64,000 nt of DNA from Flavilitoribacter nigricans DSM 23189 = NBRC 102662 (GCF_002646595.1 NZ_PDUD01000017.1:124001-188000), one strand, 5' to 3'; counted from the first letter of the stretch, positions 25,747 through 34,634 are shown. A program made the numbers and translations. Notes: generated by a model from the sequence alone, not told the origin.

Positions 25747-26382
25747 ATGAGTGAGTACGGACCAGATATCGAAGAGCACAATGATTACAACGAGTACGAA
25801 TCTTTTGCGTTCCATCCCTACAATGTCATGATGGCGCTGGTGCTGTTCGGTCTGACTACCCTGTTCCTGTCTCTGAGTGTTGCCTTTATCTATTCGCGGG
25901 TACAGAGTGATCTGCCGCCCATCAAGCTGCCGGATATTTTCATCTTCAATACCCTGATCCTGCTCGGCAGCAGTTATACCATGATCCGGGCTAAAAAGGC
26001 CTACAAGGAGGATAATACGGCGCGTTACAAGCAGTTGCTGCTCGTCACGATCATCCTTTCCATATTATTCCTGATCGCTCAGATCTTCGGCTGGCGGGCC
26101 CTGTTCCAACAGGATATCCTGATCAATTCCGGCAACTCCGCCAGTTACCTGTACGTCATTTCCGCCCTGCACTTCGGCCACGTTATTTTCGGGATCCCCT
26201 TCCTGGGTACCTTTCTCTGGCGGGCCCATAAGTATATGAAAGAGCCGGTGAGCGTACTGGTTTACTTTTCGGATCCGGCCAAACTGCTGCGGTTGCGGCT
26301 CCTCACCATTTACTGGCACTTTCTGGACGGCCTCTGGATCTACCTGGTGCTCTTTTTCTGGATCAATCACCTGATCCGCTGA
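25747..26382 (+). CDS. Cytochrome c oxidase subunit III-like protein
   Basis: 211 residues with about five to six transmembrane helices. The C-terminal RLLTIYWHFLDGLWIYLVLFFWIN is the subunit III signature (WHFvD.vW), and SALHFGHVIFGI matches the middle 'HxxHV' helix in degenerate form. The N-terminus is acidic and soluble. Subunit III stabilises the haem-copper oxidase in the inner membrane. No subunit I or II gene lies nearby; such orphan coxC-like genes are common in Bacteroidota. Confidence 0.85.
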   Translation: MSEYGPDIEEHNDYNEYESFAFHPYNVMMALVLFGLTTLFLSLSVAFIYSRVQSDLPPIKLPDIFIFNTLILLGSSYTMIRAKKAYKEDNTARYKQLLLVTIILSILFLIAQIFGWRALFQQDILINSGNSASYLYVISALHFGHVIFGIPFLGTFLWRAHKYMKEPVSVLVYFSDPAKLLRLRLLTIYWHFLDGLWIYLVLFFWINHLIR

Positions 26383-26492
26383 TCTTCGGTTTCCTGAGCC
26401 TCTACCCTTCCCGTATCGTCCCCAACCCGACATGCAGAAGTGCTCCGCTCGAATTAGCGCATTCGGAAGATCGGATTTCGCGCTCAATTTCT

Positions 26493-26500
26493 TATCTTTG
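26493..26500 (+). promoter_or_regulatory. Promoter -7 box
   Basis: TATCTTTG, a perfect TAnnTTTG, 36 bp upstream of the TlpA-like lipoprotein gene. Confidence 0.6.
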
Positions 26501-26535
26501 AAGGCCTAGAATCAATACGTTAAAATAAATCCTGT

Positions 26536-27669
26536 ATGAACATGAAAAGTACATTCAATATTTTTCTGTTGGTGATCGTAGCTTTCCTGGGCTGGCAGTG
26601 CAGCGAGACGGTTACCGAGGGAACGGTAGTGAAAGGAAAGATCGAGAACGCCGCCAATATGCAAGCTTTTGTAGATCGCGTAGTGATCGGAAAAGCCCGG
26701 AATATTGTCGGAAAGACCGATCTGGACGGAAACGGAAACTTCGAGATCTCCTTCCCGGAAGGTATTGAACCCGGTATCTATAATCTCCGCATCGGCGCCA
26801 AAAGGCTGAACCTGGCCATGGACGGTACCGAACAGACCGTGGTGATCAACGGTGAGCTCAATACCCTGGACACCTACCAGGTGGAAGTGACCGGCTCCGA
26901 AGACAGCCAGACCCTGATCAATATGATGCAGGGACTGATGAGCCGCAACGTTACCTCCAAAGATATCGAATCGTTTATCAATACGACCGACAACCCCACT
27001 TTGGGCGCTTTTGTGGCTTACCTGGCCCTCAACGATCCCCGCTTCCTGAATATCCAGAAGCAGGCCCTGCAAAAACTGACGGCGGCCCAACCGGATTCGG
27101 AAATGGCCCTGGAATACGCTAAGTACATCAACACCGTAGAGCGGCAGTTTGCCTCTCAGATGGCCGATCAGCGCATTCAGGTAGGACAACCCGCTCCGAA
27201 CATTACCCTGGAAGATCCCTACGGCAAGAAATACGCCCTTTCCGACCTGAAAGGCAAAGTAGTACTGCTGGACTTCTGGGCGAGCTGGTGTGGCCCCTGC
27301 CGCCGGGAAAACCCGAATGTGGTAAAGGTTTACGACAAATACAAAGATCAGGGATTCACCGTATTCAGCGTATCGCTGGACGGGCTGGATGAACGTACCC
27401 GCGCCCGCCTGGGTGGCGATCAGAATTCCATCTCCGATCAGCTGGATCGCTCCAAAGAGCGTTGGGTAAAAGCCATTCAGGATGATAATCTGAAATGGCC
27501 CTACCACGTGAGCGACCTGCAGAAATGGGACGCTGCTCCCGCGGCAGCCTACGGTGTGCGCAGTATCCCGCGTACCTTCCTGATTGACCGCAACGGCAAT
27601 ATTGCCGCCCTGAATTTAAGAGGTGCCGAACAGATCGAAGCGGCCCTGCAACAGATCATCGCTACCTAA
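26536..27669 (+). CDS. TlpA-like thioredoxin lipoprotein with DUF4369 domain
   Basis: 377 residues with a lipoprotein signal ending at Cys22 (FLGWQC). Residues ~30-130 are a DUF4369-type beta domain (VVKGKIENAANMQAFVDRV ... GKTDLDGNGNFEISF). A helical spacer follows, then a thioredoxin fold from ~215 with DFWASWCGPCR (Cys252, Cys255) and the cis-Pro loop RSIPRTFLID. A ~25-residue insert after SLDG (RTRARLGGDQNSISDQLDRS) is typical of some Bacteroidota TlpA proteins. It is a membrane-anchored periplasmic disulfide reductase. An inverted repeat at 27690 closes the gene. Confidence 0.9.
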   Translation: MNMKSTFNIFLLVIVAFLGWQCSETVTEGTVVKGKIENAANMQAFVDRVVIGKARNIVGKTDLDGNGNFEISFPEGIEPGIYNLRIGAKRLNLAMDGTEQTVVINGELNTLDTYQVEVTGSEDSQTLINMMQGLMSRNVTSKDIESFINTTDNPTLGAFVAYLALNDPRFLNIQKQALQKLTAAQPDSEMALEYAKYINTVERQFASQMADQRIQVGQPAPNITLEDPYGKKYALSDLKGKVVLLDFWASWCGPCRRENPNVVKVYDKYKDQGFTVFSVSLDGLDERTRARLGGDQNSISDQLDRSKERWVKAIQDDNLKWPYHVSDLQKWDAAPAAAYGVRSIPRTFLIDRNGNIAALNLRGAEQIEAALQQIIAT

Positions 27670-27689
27670 AGTTTCGGGGTATAAGCAAT

Positions 27690-27740
27690 GAGTCATGAGG
27701 GATGATCGGTACGAATTCGGTACCGCATTCCTCATGACTC
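27690..27740. terminator. Hairpin with GAGTCATGAGG arms
   Basis: GAGTCATGAGG at 27690-27700 pairs with CCTCATGACTC at 27730-27740, and the inner bases also pair in part. There is no T run. The same arm motif occurs at 36462-36494. Confidence 0.6.
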
Positions 27741-27761
27741 AGGCCTTATCCCTTTTCCCGC

Positions 27762-28970
27762 ATGGAAATATTCTTCCTGTCTCTTCTATTCTTTTCCGGC
27801 ATTTGTCTGGTCCATACCTACTGGTTTTATCCCAAGTTGCTCCGCTGGCTGGCCGACAGACAACCGTCGACGCCCCCCGGGCCTCCCGAAACCATGCCCT
27901 TCGTCTCCGTCCTGATGGCCGTCTACAATGAGGAAAAGGTCATCGCCCGTAAGATAGATACCCTCCTGCGGTTGAACTATCCGGCAGATCAGATCCGGAT
28001 CTTCATCGGTTCGGATCATTCATCGGACGGCACCAACGATATCCTCGAAACCTACCAACAGCGCGATCCGAGGATCCGCTTCCATGCTTTTTCGGAGCGC
28101 AACGGCAAGCCGGGCATCATCAACCGGCTCTACGAAGAGGCCATTCGCTTCGAGCCCGCTTCGAAAGATCATCTGCTGCTCATCACGGATGCCAATGTGA
28201 TGCTGGAACCAGACTGTCTGTATAGCCTTGCCCGGCACTTCCAGGATCCGGAGATCGCCATCGTAGATGCGCACATGCAGCACGTCGGCCTGCAGGCCGA
28301 GGGCATCTCCCGCTCTGAGGATCAGTACCTGTCCGGCGAAGTGCAGCTCAAACATCACGAAGGCAAACTGTGGGGCACCATGATCGGTCCTTTCGGCGGC
28401 TGCTATACGCTACGCTCGGATTACTTCAGTCCCGTTCCGTCCAATTTCCTGGTCGACGATTTTTACATTGCCATGCGGGTATTCGAACGCGGCGGCCGGG
28501 CGATCAACGATCTGGAGGCCGTCTGCGTGGAGGCCGTTTCCCACGAATGGCGCGAGGAATATCGCCGCAAGGCCCGGATCTCAACGGGTAACTATCAGAA
28601 TCTGGTCACCTTCCGCCACCTCTGGTGGCCCCCGTTCCGACCGCTTAGTTTCGCTTTTTTATCACATAAAGTGCTGCGGTGGTTGGGGCCTTTCTTTTTA
28701 ATTCTTTTTTTTGCGGCCAGTTTAGCACTATGGCTACTATTTGACAACTACTACTACAGTTGGTTGTTTCTTTGTGTGATTGTGTTTTACTTTGCCCTGC
28801 CAATACTGGACATCCTGCTGCGCCGGGGAGGGATCCAGTGGCGATTTATCAGAAATATCCGATATTTCTTTTTGATGAATCTGGCACTGTTAACCGGATT
28901 CTTTCGATTTATAAAAGGTGTAAATAATAATGTCTGGGAACCTCCAAAACGTCAACAGCTACCCTCTTAA
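27762..28970 (+). CDS. Membrane glycosyltransferase, family 2
   Basis: 402 residues. One N-terminal transmembrane helix, then a GT-A domain: SVLMAVYNEEKVI, IGSDHSSDGTNDIL (the DxSxDGT-type nucleotide-binding loop), ITDANVML (DAN in place of the usual DxD/DAD), NFLVDDFYIAMRV (the catalytic ED/DD-type acid), and RRKARISTGNYQNL in place of the classical QxxRW. Three to four transmembrane helices end the protein. Likely transfers or polymerises a sugar at the inner membrane. Its 3' end overlaps ribBA by 41 bp, so the genes are co-transcribed. Confidence 0.85.
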   Translation: MEIFFLSLLFFSGICLVHTYWFYPKLLRWLADRQPSTPPGPPETMPFVSVLMAVYNEEKVIARKIDTLLRLNYPADQIRIFIGSDHSSDGTNDILETYQQRDPRIRFHAFSERNGKPGIINRLYEEAIRFEPASKDHLLLITDANVMLEPDCLYSLARHFQDPEIAIVDAHMQHVGLQAEGISRSEDQYLSGEVQLKHHEGKLWGTMIGPFGGCYTLRSDYFSPVPSNFLVDDFYIAMRVFERGGRAINDLEAVCVEAVSHEWREEYRRKARISTGNYQNLVTFRHLWWPPFRPLSFAFLSHKVLRWLGPFFLILFFAASLALWLLFDNYYYSWLFLCVIVFYFALPILDILLRRGGIQWRFIRNIRYFFLMNLALLTGFFRFIKGVNNNVWEPPKRQQLPS

Positions 28971-30081
28971 TACCATTGAAGAAGCAGTAGCCGACATTAA
29001 AGCAGGAAAGGTCGTGATCGTAGTAGATGATGAAGACCGCGAAAATGAAGGTGATTTCATCTGTGCCGCCGAGTGTGTAACACCCGAGATCATCAATTTT
29101 ATGATCACCCACGGCCGGGGAATGATCTGCGCCCCCATTGAAGAACAAAGAGCCGACGATCTGGGCCTGAGCCTGATGGTCTCTTCCAATACCGCCCTGC
29201 ACGAAACGGCCTTCACGGTAACCGTCGACCTGATCGGCCGCGGTTGTACCACGGGTATCTCCACCTACGACCGGGCGATGACCATCAAAGCCCTGGCCGA
29301 TCCCAATACCACGCCTACCGAGCTGGCCCGCCCCGGGCATATTTCTCCCCTGCGGGCGAAGACCGGCGGAGTATTGCGCCGGACCGGACATACAGAAGCG
29401 GCTATCGACCTGGCCCGCATGGCCGGATTTTATCCCGCCGGTGTACTGGTTGAGATCCTCAACGAGGACGGTACCATGGCCCGGCTGCCGGACCTTATGG
29501 AGATCGCCAAGAAATTTGATATGAAAGTGATCACCATCAAGGATCTGGTCGCTTACCGGATGCTTACGGAGCGCATCGTACGCAAGGAAAGCAGCGTGGA
29601 ACTGAAATCTCCCTACGGTAACTTCGAGGTCATTGCCTTCCGCCAGATCACTACCGGCGATATTCACCTGGCCGTTAAGAAAGGCAGCTGGAAACCGGAC
29701 GAACCGGTTATGGTCCGGGTGCACTCCACAACCGAAACCGCTACCTTGCTCGGTATTCTTTTCGGTGATGTCGGCGACCAGTTGCAGAAAGTGATGCAGA
29801 AGATCGCCGAAAATGAAAAAGGAGTACTCCTCTTCATGCGCCACGGTGAGAATAGTGACAAGCTACTCCATCACCTCAAACAGATCCACACGGATCAGGA
29901 AAACGGCGTAGAGCCCAAAGCCTACCGCAAACTCGACATGGATCAGCGCGATTACGGCGTCGGCGCCCAGATCCTCCGGGAACTGGGCCTCAGCAAGATC
30001 AAACTGCTGACCAATCACCCCCGCCGTCGCGTCGGCCTGATCGGCTACGGCCTGGAGATCACGGAAAACGTGGCGCTCTAG
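28930..30081 (+). CDS. ribBA: RibBA: 3,4-dihydroxy-2-butanone-4-phosphate synthase with degenerate GTP cyclohydrolase II domain
   Basis: 383 residues. The RibB half is intact: VVDDEDRENEGDF (acidic Mg-binding loop), CTTGISTYDRA, RRTGHTEAAIDLARMAG. It converts ribulose 5-phosphate to the four-carbon riboflavin precursor. The RibA half keeps its length and end (LTNHPRRRVGLIGYGLEI) but lacks the three zinc cysteines. Where active enzymes have the SECLTGD...RCDCG region it reads HSTTETATLLGILFGDVGDQL. GTP cyclohydrolase activity is therefore unlikely, and a separate RibA is expected elsewhere. Overlaps the glycosyltransferase gene. Confidence 0.92.
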   Translation: MSGNLQNVNSYPLNTIEEAVADIKAGKVVIVVDDEDRENEGDFICAAECVTPEIINFMITHGRGMICAPIEEQRADDLGLSLMVSSNTALHETAFTVTVDLIGRGCTTGISTYDRAMTIKALADPNTTPTELARPGHISPLRAKTGGVLRRTGHTEAAIDLARMAGFYPAGVLVEILNEDGTMARLPDLMEIAKKFDMKVITIKDLVAYRMLTERIVRKESSVELKSPYGNFEVIAFRQITTGDIHLAVKKGSWKPDEPVMVRVHSTTETATLLGILFGDVGDQLQKVMQKIAENEKGVLLFMRHGENSDKLLHHLKQIHTDQENGVEPKAYRKLDMDQRDYGVGAQILRELGLSKIKLLTNHPRRRVGLIGYGLEITENVAL

Positions 30082-30218
30082 TTGACTAACCGCAGCGGAC
30101 CGTATCGGTACTGGTACCGGATAAACCCTCAAAGAAATCATAGAACTGCTCCAGGCCGGCGGGATGGTGCTTAGATGCCTGATATTTTTTCCCTACCTTC
30201 AGCGGAAAAGCAGAAATC

Positions 30219-31550
30219 TTGGCAGAAAAGAACCACTCCGCCCCCGGCCTGAAGCGCAGCCTGGGATTATTCGAAGGCATCACCATCCTGATCGGCATTA
30301 CGATCGGTGCCGGGATTTATTCTACCCCGCAGGTGATTGCCGGCTACCAGGAATCCTTTAATGATATTCTGTGGCTCTGGGTTATCGTTGGCGTTTTCGT
30401 GTATCTGGGCGGCCTGATCTACGCCGAACTGGGCACCCGTCTGCCCAATACCGGCGGAGAATACCTCTATCTGTCCCGGGCCTTTGGGCCCTATGTAGGT
30501 TTTATTTTCGGCTGGGCCCAACTCTTCATCATTCGTACCAGTCCGGCGGCCGGACTGGCCATCATTACCGTCGACTATTTTGAGCATTTTGTCAACCTCA
30601 CGCCCTTTACCCATACGGCGCTGGCCATCCTGGTGATCCTCCTGCTCGGCACCCTGAATTACGTGGGGATCAAACAGGCGAGTATCTACCAGAATATTTC
30701 AACCATCATCAAAGTAGGTGGTCTTTTTTTACTGGTGGTGGCCGGACTGATCATGGTACAGGGCCAGGAAAATCTGCTGGCGGAAGAACTGCCAAGCACT
30801 TCCGAACTCGGGCCCTTCGCTACCTTCGGCGCTACCATGATGCTGATCGTTTTTTCCTATCTGGGCTGGGACCGGGTCGGTTACTCCGCGGGCGAAATGA
30901 AAGATCCCAAACGGACCATTCCCCTCAGTTTATTCTGGGGGATCGCGCTGGTCATCCTGACCTATCTGCTGGCCATTTTCCTCTACCACTATGTATTGGG
31001 CATGGAAGGCGTCCGGGAAACGAAAAGGGTAGCCTCGGATACGGCAACGGTGCTCTTCGGTCCGGTGGGAGCGGCGATCATTGCCATTTCCGTCATGTTC
31101 TCGGCTTCCGGTAGTATCAACGGAACCATGATGACCGCCCCGCGGGTATACTACGCCATGGCGAAGGACAAACTCTTTTTCCGTTGGTTCGATTATGTGC
31201 ACCCGACCTTTCGTACCCCGTCCCGCGCCATCATTGCTCATTGTGTCTGGGCGATCGTCATCCTGCTGGTGCGCCAGAATTTTGAGAACATCGTAGCCGG
31301 TATGACCTTCGCGGTGCTGATCTTTTACCTGTTTACTACCCTGGCTTTATTCAAACTGAGAAAGCAGGGCGTAGGCGGTGAAGGGGTATACAAGGTGCCC
31401 CTCTACCCTATTCTTCCCATCTTCTATTTTGTGGGCCTGCTCCTGCTCGTATTCATCCGGGGATATTACGAATGGGAAAAATCCCTGATCGATCTGGCCT
31501 TCATTGCCACCGGTATTCCGTTTGCCTGGTGGTTCGTTAGCCGGAGGTAG
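30219..31550 (+). CDS. APC-family amino acid permease
   Basis: 443 residues with 12 predicted helices. The first helix carries the substrate-binding GITIGAGIYSTPQ motif of the APC superfamily, and helix 6 carries FSYLGWDRVGYSAGEMKDPKR. The start must be TTG at 30219: the frame is closed upstream by TGA and no ATG or GTG precedes the conserved LKRSLGLFEGITILIG. Transports an amino acid or related compound with protons or by exchange. Separated from ribBA by ~135 bp. Confidence 0.85.
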   Translation: MAEKNHSAPGLKRSLGLFEGITILIGITIGAGIYSTPQVIAGYQESFNDILWLWVIVGVFVYLGGLIYAELGTRLPNTGGEYLYLSRAFGPYVGFIFGWAQLFIIRTSPAAGLAIITVDYFEHFVNLTPFTHTALAILVILLLGTLNYVGIKQASIYQNISTIIKVGGLFLLVVAGLIMVQGQENLLAEELPSTSELGPFATFGATMMLIVFSYLGWDRVGYSAGEMKDPKRTIPLSLFWGIALVILTYLLAIFLYHYVLGMEGVRETKRVASDTATVLFGPVGAAIIAISVMFSASGSINGTMMTAPRVYYAMAKDKLFFRWFDYVHPTFRTPSRAIIAHCVWAIVILLVRQNFENIVAGMTFAVLIFYLFTTLALFKLRKQGVGGEGVYKVPLYPILPIFYFVGLLLLVFIRGYYEWEKSLIDLAFIATGIPFAWWFVSRR

Positions 31551-31710
31551 GATGAATCACGGGCTGGTCCTGTTTGCTTCCGGATACTGATCCACCTGTT
31601 AGAGGATCGTCCTGCTAATGGTTTGCGACAAATACTTCATTGGCACAATGCCATTGGACTTATTCCCGTTCTGGATACTCCGGCGCAGCAACCGCTACCC
31701 AGGAAAACTG

Positions 31711-32100
31711 ATGACCATGAGCTTTCTTAACCTATCCGCAGCTATCTACAGTATATCGACAGCGGTATTTCTGCTGTCGCTCACTCAGACTGTAGTGCAT
31801 TACAGTCTCCATTTCCTTTTTCCCGGATTGGTCGCGTGGCTGTTTTTCCGCAGGCAGTGGAAGCGGGCCTGGCTGATCATGTTAACGACCATGCTCGTGG
31901 ATATGGATCATCTGCTGGCTACCCCGCTATTTGATCCGGAACGCTGCAGCATCGGATTCCATCCGCTCCACTCCTACCCCGCCATCGCTGTTTACACAAT
32001 CCTGCTCCTAATCCCCCGACTCCGCATCGTTGCGGTCGGGCTGCTGCTGCATATGCTTACCGACTTCCAGGATTGTTGCTGGATGAACTGGCTTAAATAA
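31711..32100 (+). CDS. DUF6122-like small membrane protein
   Basis: 129 residues from the ATG at 31711, preceded by AGGAAAA; the frame extends upstream to 31618. It has four hydrophobic segments and a run of conserved polar residues: VVHYSLHFLFPGLVAW, TMLVDMDHLLATPLFDPERC, GFHPLHSYPA, GLLLHMLTDFQDCCWM. The His/Asp pattern recalls membrane-bound metal-dependent hydrolases of the YdjM type. Conserved and specific to Bacteroidota as far as I know. Catalysis is unproven. Confidence 0.7.
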   Translation: MTMSFLNLSAAIYSISTAVFLLSLTQTVVHYSLHFLFPGLVAWLFFRRQWKRAWLIMLTTMLVDMDHLLATPLFDPERCSIGFHPLHSYPAIAVYTILLLIPRLRIVAVGLLLHMLTDFQDCCWMNWLK

Positions 32101-32184
32101 GGCTGGGGCATTAGTTTATGCTGATGATCAACTGTGAGATCTATATCCTAGGTTATTACTATCGACCTTTTCACCTGATCCAGG

Positions 32185-32232
32185 CGAATTGCAATTGCCA
32201 TTGAAATTGCAATTGCTATAAGAATTGCCATT
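32185..32232. repeat. 6-bp-period array, copy 1
   Basis: Eight consecutive hexamers: GAATTG, CAATTG, CCATTG, AAATTG, CAATTG, CTATAA, GAATTG, CCATTA. The consensus is (C/A)AATTG. A related palindromic version lies at 55554-55680. Confidence 0.65.
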
Positions 32233-32355
32233 ATCCCTCCCATCCTTCAAGCCCAAAAAACTACTTTCTTCCCCCACTTCTCACTGCTTTTCCGGGGTTG
32301 ATAAAAATCATCATCCCCCCTATCAAAGAACACCACACGTGCTGCTAACTCCCCC

Positions 32356-32363
32356 TACCTTTG
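32356..32363 (+). promoter_or_regulatory. Promoter -7 box of the sulfur operon
   Basis: TACCTTTG, a perfect TAnnTTTG, 67 bp upstream of the quinone reductase start. Confidence 0.55.
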
Positions 32364-32429
32364 AATTACAATACATGACAAAACGTTCATATAAAGGATC
32401 GCCAAAATGATCCGAAAAACACTCGATCA

Positions 32430-33671
32430 ATGAAAAATCTAATTATCCTCGGTGCAGGCACAGCCGGAACAACAATGGCCAATTTGCTGCAAAAGCGGTT
32501 AAAAAATACAGAGTGGAATATTAAGATCATCGATAAGAATACTATCCACTACTATCAGCCGGGGTTTCTGTTTCTGCCCTTTGATCTGTACAAACCGAAG
32601 CAGGTGAAAAAGCCGATCGAACAGTTCATTCCTTCCGGCGTGGAACTGATCCAGCAGGAGATCGACAAGATCGAAGTGGAAGCCAACGAAGTCCTGCTGA
32701 CCGACGGCACCAAAGTTCCGTACGATGTACTGATCATCGCCACCGGTACGGACATCGCACCGCAGGAGATCGACGGTATGCTGGGCGAGCACTGGCACCA
32801 GGATGTCTTCGATTTTTACACCTATACCGGCGCCAAGAACCTGCGCGACAAGCTGCGCGAATGGAAAGGCGGCGAACTGGTGGTACACATCGCCGAGATG
32901 CCGATCAAATGTCCGGTAGCGCCACTGGAATTCGCATTCCTGGCCGACTCTTTCTTCCGCAACAAGGAGATGCGCGACAAAGTGAATATCACCTACGTGA
33001 CGCCCCTGGGCGGTGCATTCACCAAACCTAAAGCCACGGAAGCGCTGAACTACCTGCTCGAAGAAAAGGGCATCCGCATCGTTCCCGATTTCAATATCGA
33101 ATCCGTGGACGGCGCTAATAAAAAGATCCTGGACTACGGCGGCAAGGAAGTCAACTACGACCTGCTCGTAACGGTACCCACCAATATGGGCAGCCCGGTG
33201 ATGGAACGCTCCGGGATCGGAGACGACCTCAACTTCGTGCCGACCAACAAGGCAACCCTGCAAACCCTGGTGAAGGACAACATCTTCGCCATCGGGGATG
33301 CGACCAATATTCCGGCTTCCAAAGCGGGCTCTGTAGCCCACTTTGAATCCGAGATCCTGACGGAAAACGTCATGCGCTATATCAAGGATGAACCCCTGAA
33401 GGAAGATTTTGACGGGCACGCCAACTGTTTCATCGAAACCGGTAACGGCAAAGCCCTGCTGATCGACTTCAACTATACCCACGAGCCCGTAACGGGTACC
33501 TTCCCCTTCCCGGGTGTCGGTCCCTTACGCCTCCTGAAGGAAAGCCACATGAACCACCTGGGCAAACTGGCCTTCCGCTGGATCTACTGGAATATGTTGA
33601 TCAAAGGTAAACACATTCCGTTCGTCTCAGCGCAAATGAGCGAAGCCGGAAAAGATTTTTCAAACAATTAA
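32430..33671 (+). CDS. Sulfide:quinone-oxidoreductase-like FAD protein
   Basis: 413 residues. The N-terminal FAD dinucleotide fold is IILGAGTAGTTMANLL, then HYYQPGFLFLP, IATGTD, and a second FAD motif NIFAIGDATNIPASKAGSVAHFESE. Two cysteines occupy the redox positions of sulfide:quinone reductases: Cys161 in MPIKCPVAPLEF and Cys333 in ANCFIETGNGKALLIDF. The third, non-essential one is absent. It should oxidise sulfide to polysulfide or sulfane sulfur and pass electrons to quinone at the inner membrane. First gene of an operon with TusE- and DsrE2-like proteins. Confidence 0.85.
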   Translation: MKNLIILGAGTAGTTMANLLQKRLKNTEWNIKIIDKNTIHYYQPGFLFLPFDLYKPKQVKKPIEQFIPSGVELIQQEIDKIEVEANEVLLTDGTKVPYDVLIIATGTDIAPQEIDGMLGEHWHQDVFDFYTYTGAKNLRDKLREWKGGELVVHIAEMPIKCPVAPLEFAFLADSFFRNKEMRDKVNITYVTPLGGAFTKPKATEALNYLLEEKGIRIVPDFNIESVDGANKKILDYGGKEVNYDLLVTVPTNMGSPVMERSGIGDDLNFVPTNKATLQTLVKDNIFAIGDATNIPASKAGSVAHFESEILTENVMRYIKDEPLKEDFDGHANCFIETGNGKALLIDFNYTHEPVTGTFPFPGVGPLRLLKESHMNHLGKLAFRWIYWNMLIKGKHIPFVSAQMSEAGKDFSNN

Positions 33672-33681
33672 ACTCACAATA

Positions 33682-33990
33682 ATGGACAAGTTACTGGCAG
33701 GCAACAACGTAGCGGTAACCGAAGACGGATACCTCGAAGATTTCAATCAATGGAGTAAAGAAATCGCATCTGAAATAGCCGCTGAATACGGCATTACCCT
33801 GGGCGAAGACCACTGGAAAGTGATCCTCTACATCCAGGAACAATACGAAAAAGGAGTTCCGCTGAGCATCCGTAGTATCGGCAAAAGCGGGGTGGTTTCC
33901 ATCAAGGAATTCTACCAGCTGTTTCCGGACGGACCGCTGAAAAGAGCAAGTAAGATCGCAGGGATTCCTAAACCGGTAAGTTGTATCTAA
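33682..33990 (+). CDS. TusE/DsrC-family sulfur carrier
   Basis: 102 residues, the family's normal size. WSKEIASEIAAEYGITLGEDHWKVILYIQEQYEKG and LFPDGPLKRASKIAGIPKPVSCI are typical. The only cysteine is the penultimate Cys101 on the flexible C-terminal arm, which carries persulfide. The second arm cysteine of true DsrC is replaced by Ser or Ala, so this is the TusE-like, single-Cys type. Eleven bp after the quinone reductase, it probably accepts sulfur from the oxidised sulfide pool or from DsrE2. Confidence 0.88.
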   Translation: MDKLLAGNNVAVTEDGYLEDFNQWSKEIASEIAAEYGITLGEDHWKVILYIQEQYEKGVPLSIRSIGKSGVVSIKEFYQLFPDGPLKRASKIAGIPKPVSCI

Positions 33991-33997
33991 CATCGAA

Positions 33998-34039
33998 AGT
34001 CAGACAGCCATTAGCCGGTCAAACGGCTTTTGGCTGACT
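33998..34039. repeat. Hairpin between tusE-like and dsrE2-like genes
   Basis: AGTCAG...AGCC...GCCG pairs with CGGC...GGCT...CTGACT around a short loop. There is no T run, so it may tune expression within the operon. Confidence 0.55.
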
Positions 34040-34080
34040 GTTCCACCGCAAGCATACAACTACCACTAAAATCAACAATC

Positions 34081-34569
34081 ATGGGAAAAGCAGCAGAAAA
34101 CGGCCGCGTGAGAAAGATCATGCTGATCCTTTCCAAAGCCACTATCGATAATGTATATGCCTGTTTTATCCTCGCCAACGGCGCCCGTATGGAGGGCATT
34201 GAAGCGGAGATCTTCTTCACCTTCTTCGGTCTGGAAGCTATCCAGAAGGAAAAACTGGAACACCTGCACGTAGCCACCGTCGGCAACCCGGCCATGCACA
34301 TCCCGACAATGGTCGGCGGTCTGCCCGGCATGGAAGCCCTGGCTACCAAAATGATGAAAAAGGAAATGGAAAAACTGGATATTCCTCCGGTAGGAGAATT
34401 CCTGGAAATCCTTTCCGCATCCGGCGTAAAACTCTGGGCTTGTAAATTAGCCATGGATATGTTCCACCTCGGTACCGAAGACCTGATCGAAGATCTGGAC
34501 GGCGTACTGACCGTAGGTGACTTCTACGACAAAGCCGCCGGAGAGAATACACACTTGATGTTTATTTGA
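34081..34569 (+). CDS. DsrE2-like sulfurtransferase
   Basis: 162 residues from the ATG at 34081 (MGKAAENGRVRKIMLIL). It follows DsrE2 in order: ILANGARMEGIEAEIFFTFFGLEAI, GNPAMHIPTMVGGLPGMEALATKMMKKEMEKLDIPPVGEFLEIL, SGVKLWACKLAMDMF. Cys121 is the conserved sulfur-binding residue, and Cys28 is an additional cysteine in the first helix region. DsrE2 proteins pass persulfide sulfur to TusA- or TusE-type carriers. Together with the two preceding genes this suggests sulfide oxidation coupled to cytoplasmic sulfur trafficking. Confidence 0.87.
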   Translation: MGKAAENGRVRKIMLILSKATIDNVYACFILANGARMEGIEAEIFFTFFGLEAIQKEKLEHLHVATVGNPAMHIPTMVGGLPGMEALATKMMKKEMEKLDIPPVGEFLEILSASGVKLWACKLAMDMFHLGTEDLIEDLDGVLTVGDFYDKAAGENTHLMFI

Positions 34570-34591
34570 TCAGTCATGAAGTTTGGTTTTT

Positions 34592-34634
34592 AAAGTCGGC
34601 AGTCAGTCGTTGCAAAACCCTGACTGCTGACTTT
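34592..34634 (+). terminator. Hairpin after the sulfur operon
   Basis: AAAGTCGGCAGTCAG pairs with CTGACTGCTGACTTT around a 13-nt loop. It lacks a T run beyond TTTCC. Confidence 0.6.

Larger units (their letters stand above)
32101..32429. other. Intergenic region with 6-bp array and promoter
   Basis: No gene. It holds the 6-bp-period array at 32185-32232 and the -7 box at 32356. Confidence 0.6.

Noticed and set aside
28930-28970. 41-bp overlap of glycosyltransferase and ribBA as an assembly or frameshift error
   Set aside because: Both proteins have natural ends: the RibB start MSGNLQNVNSYPLNTIEEA fits the family, and the glycosyltransferase ends in a basic tail.
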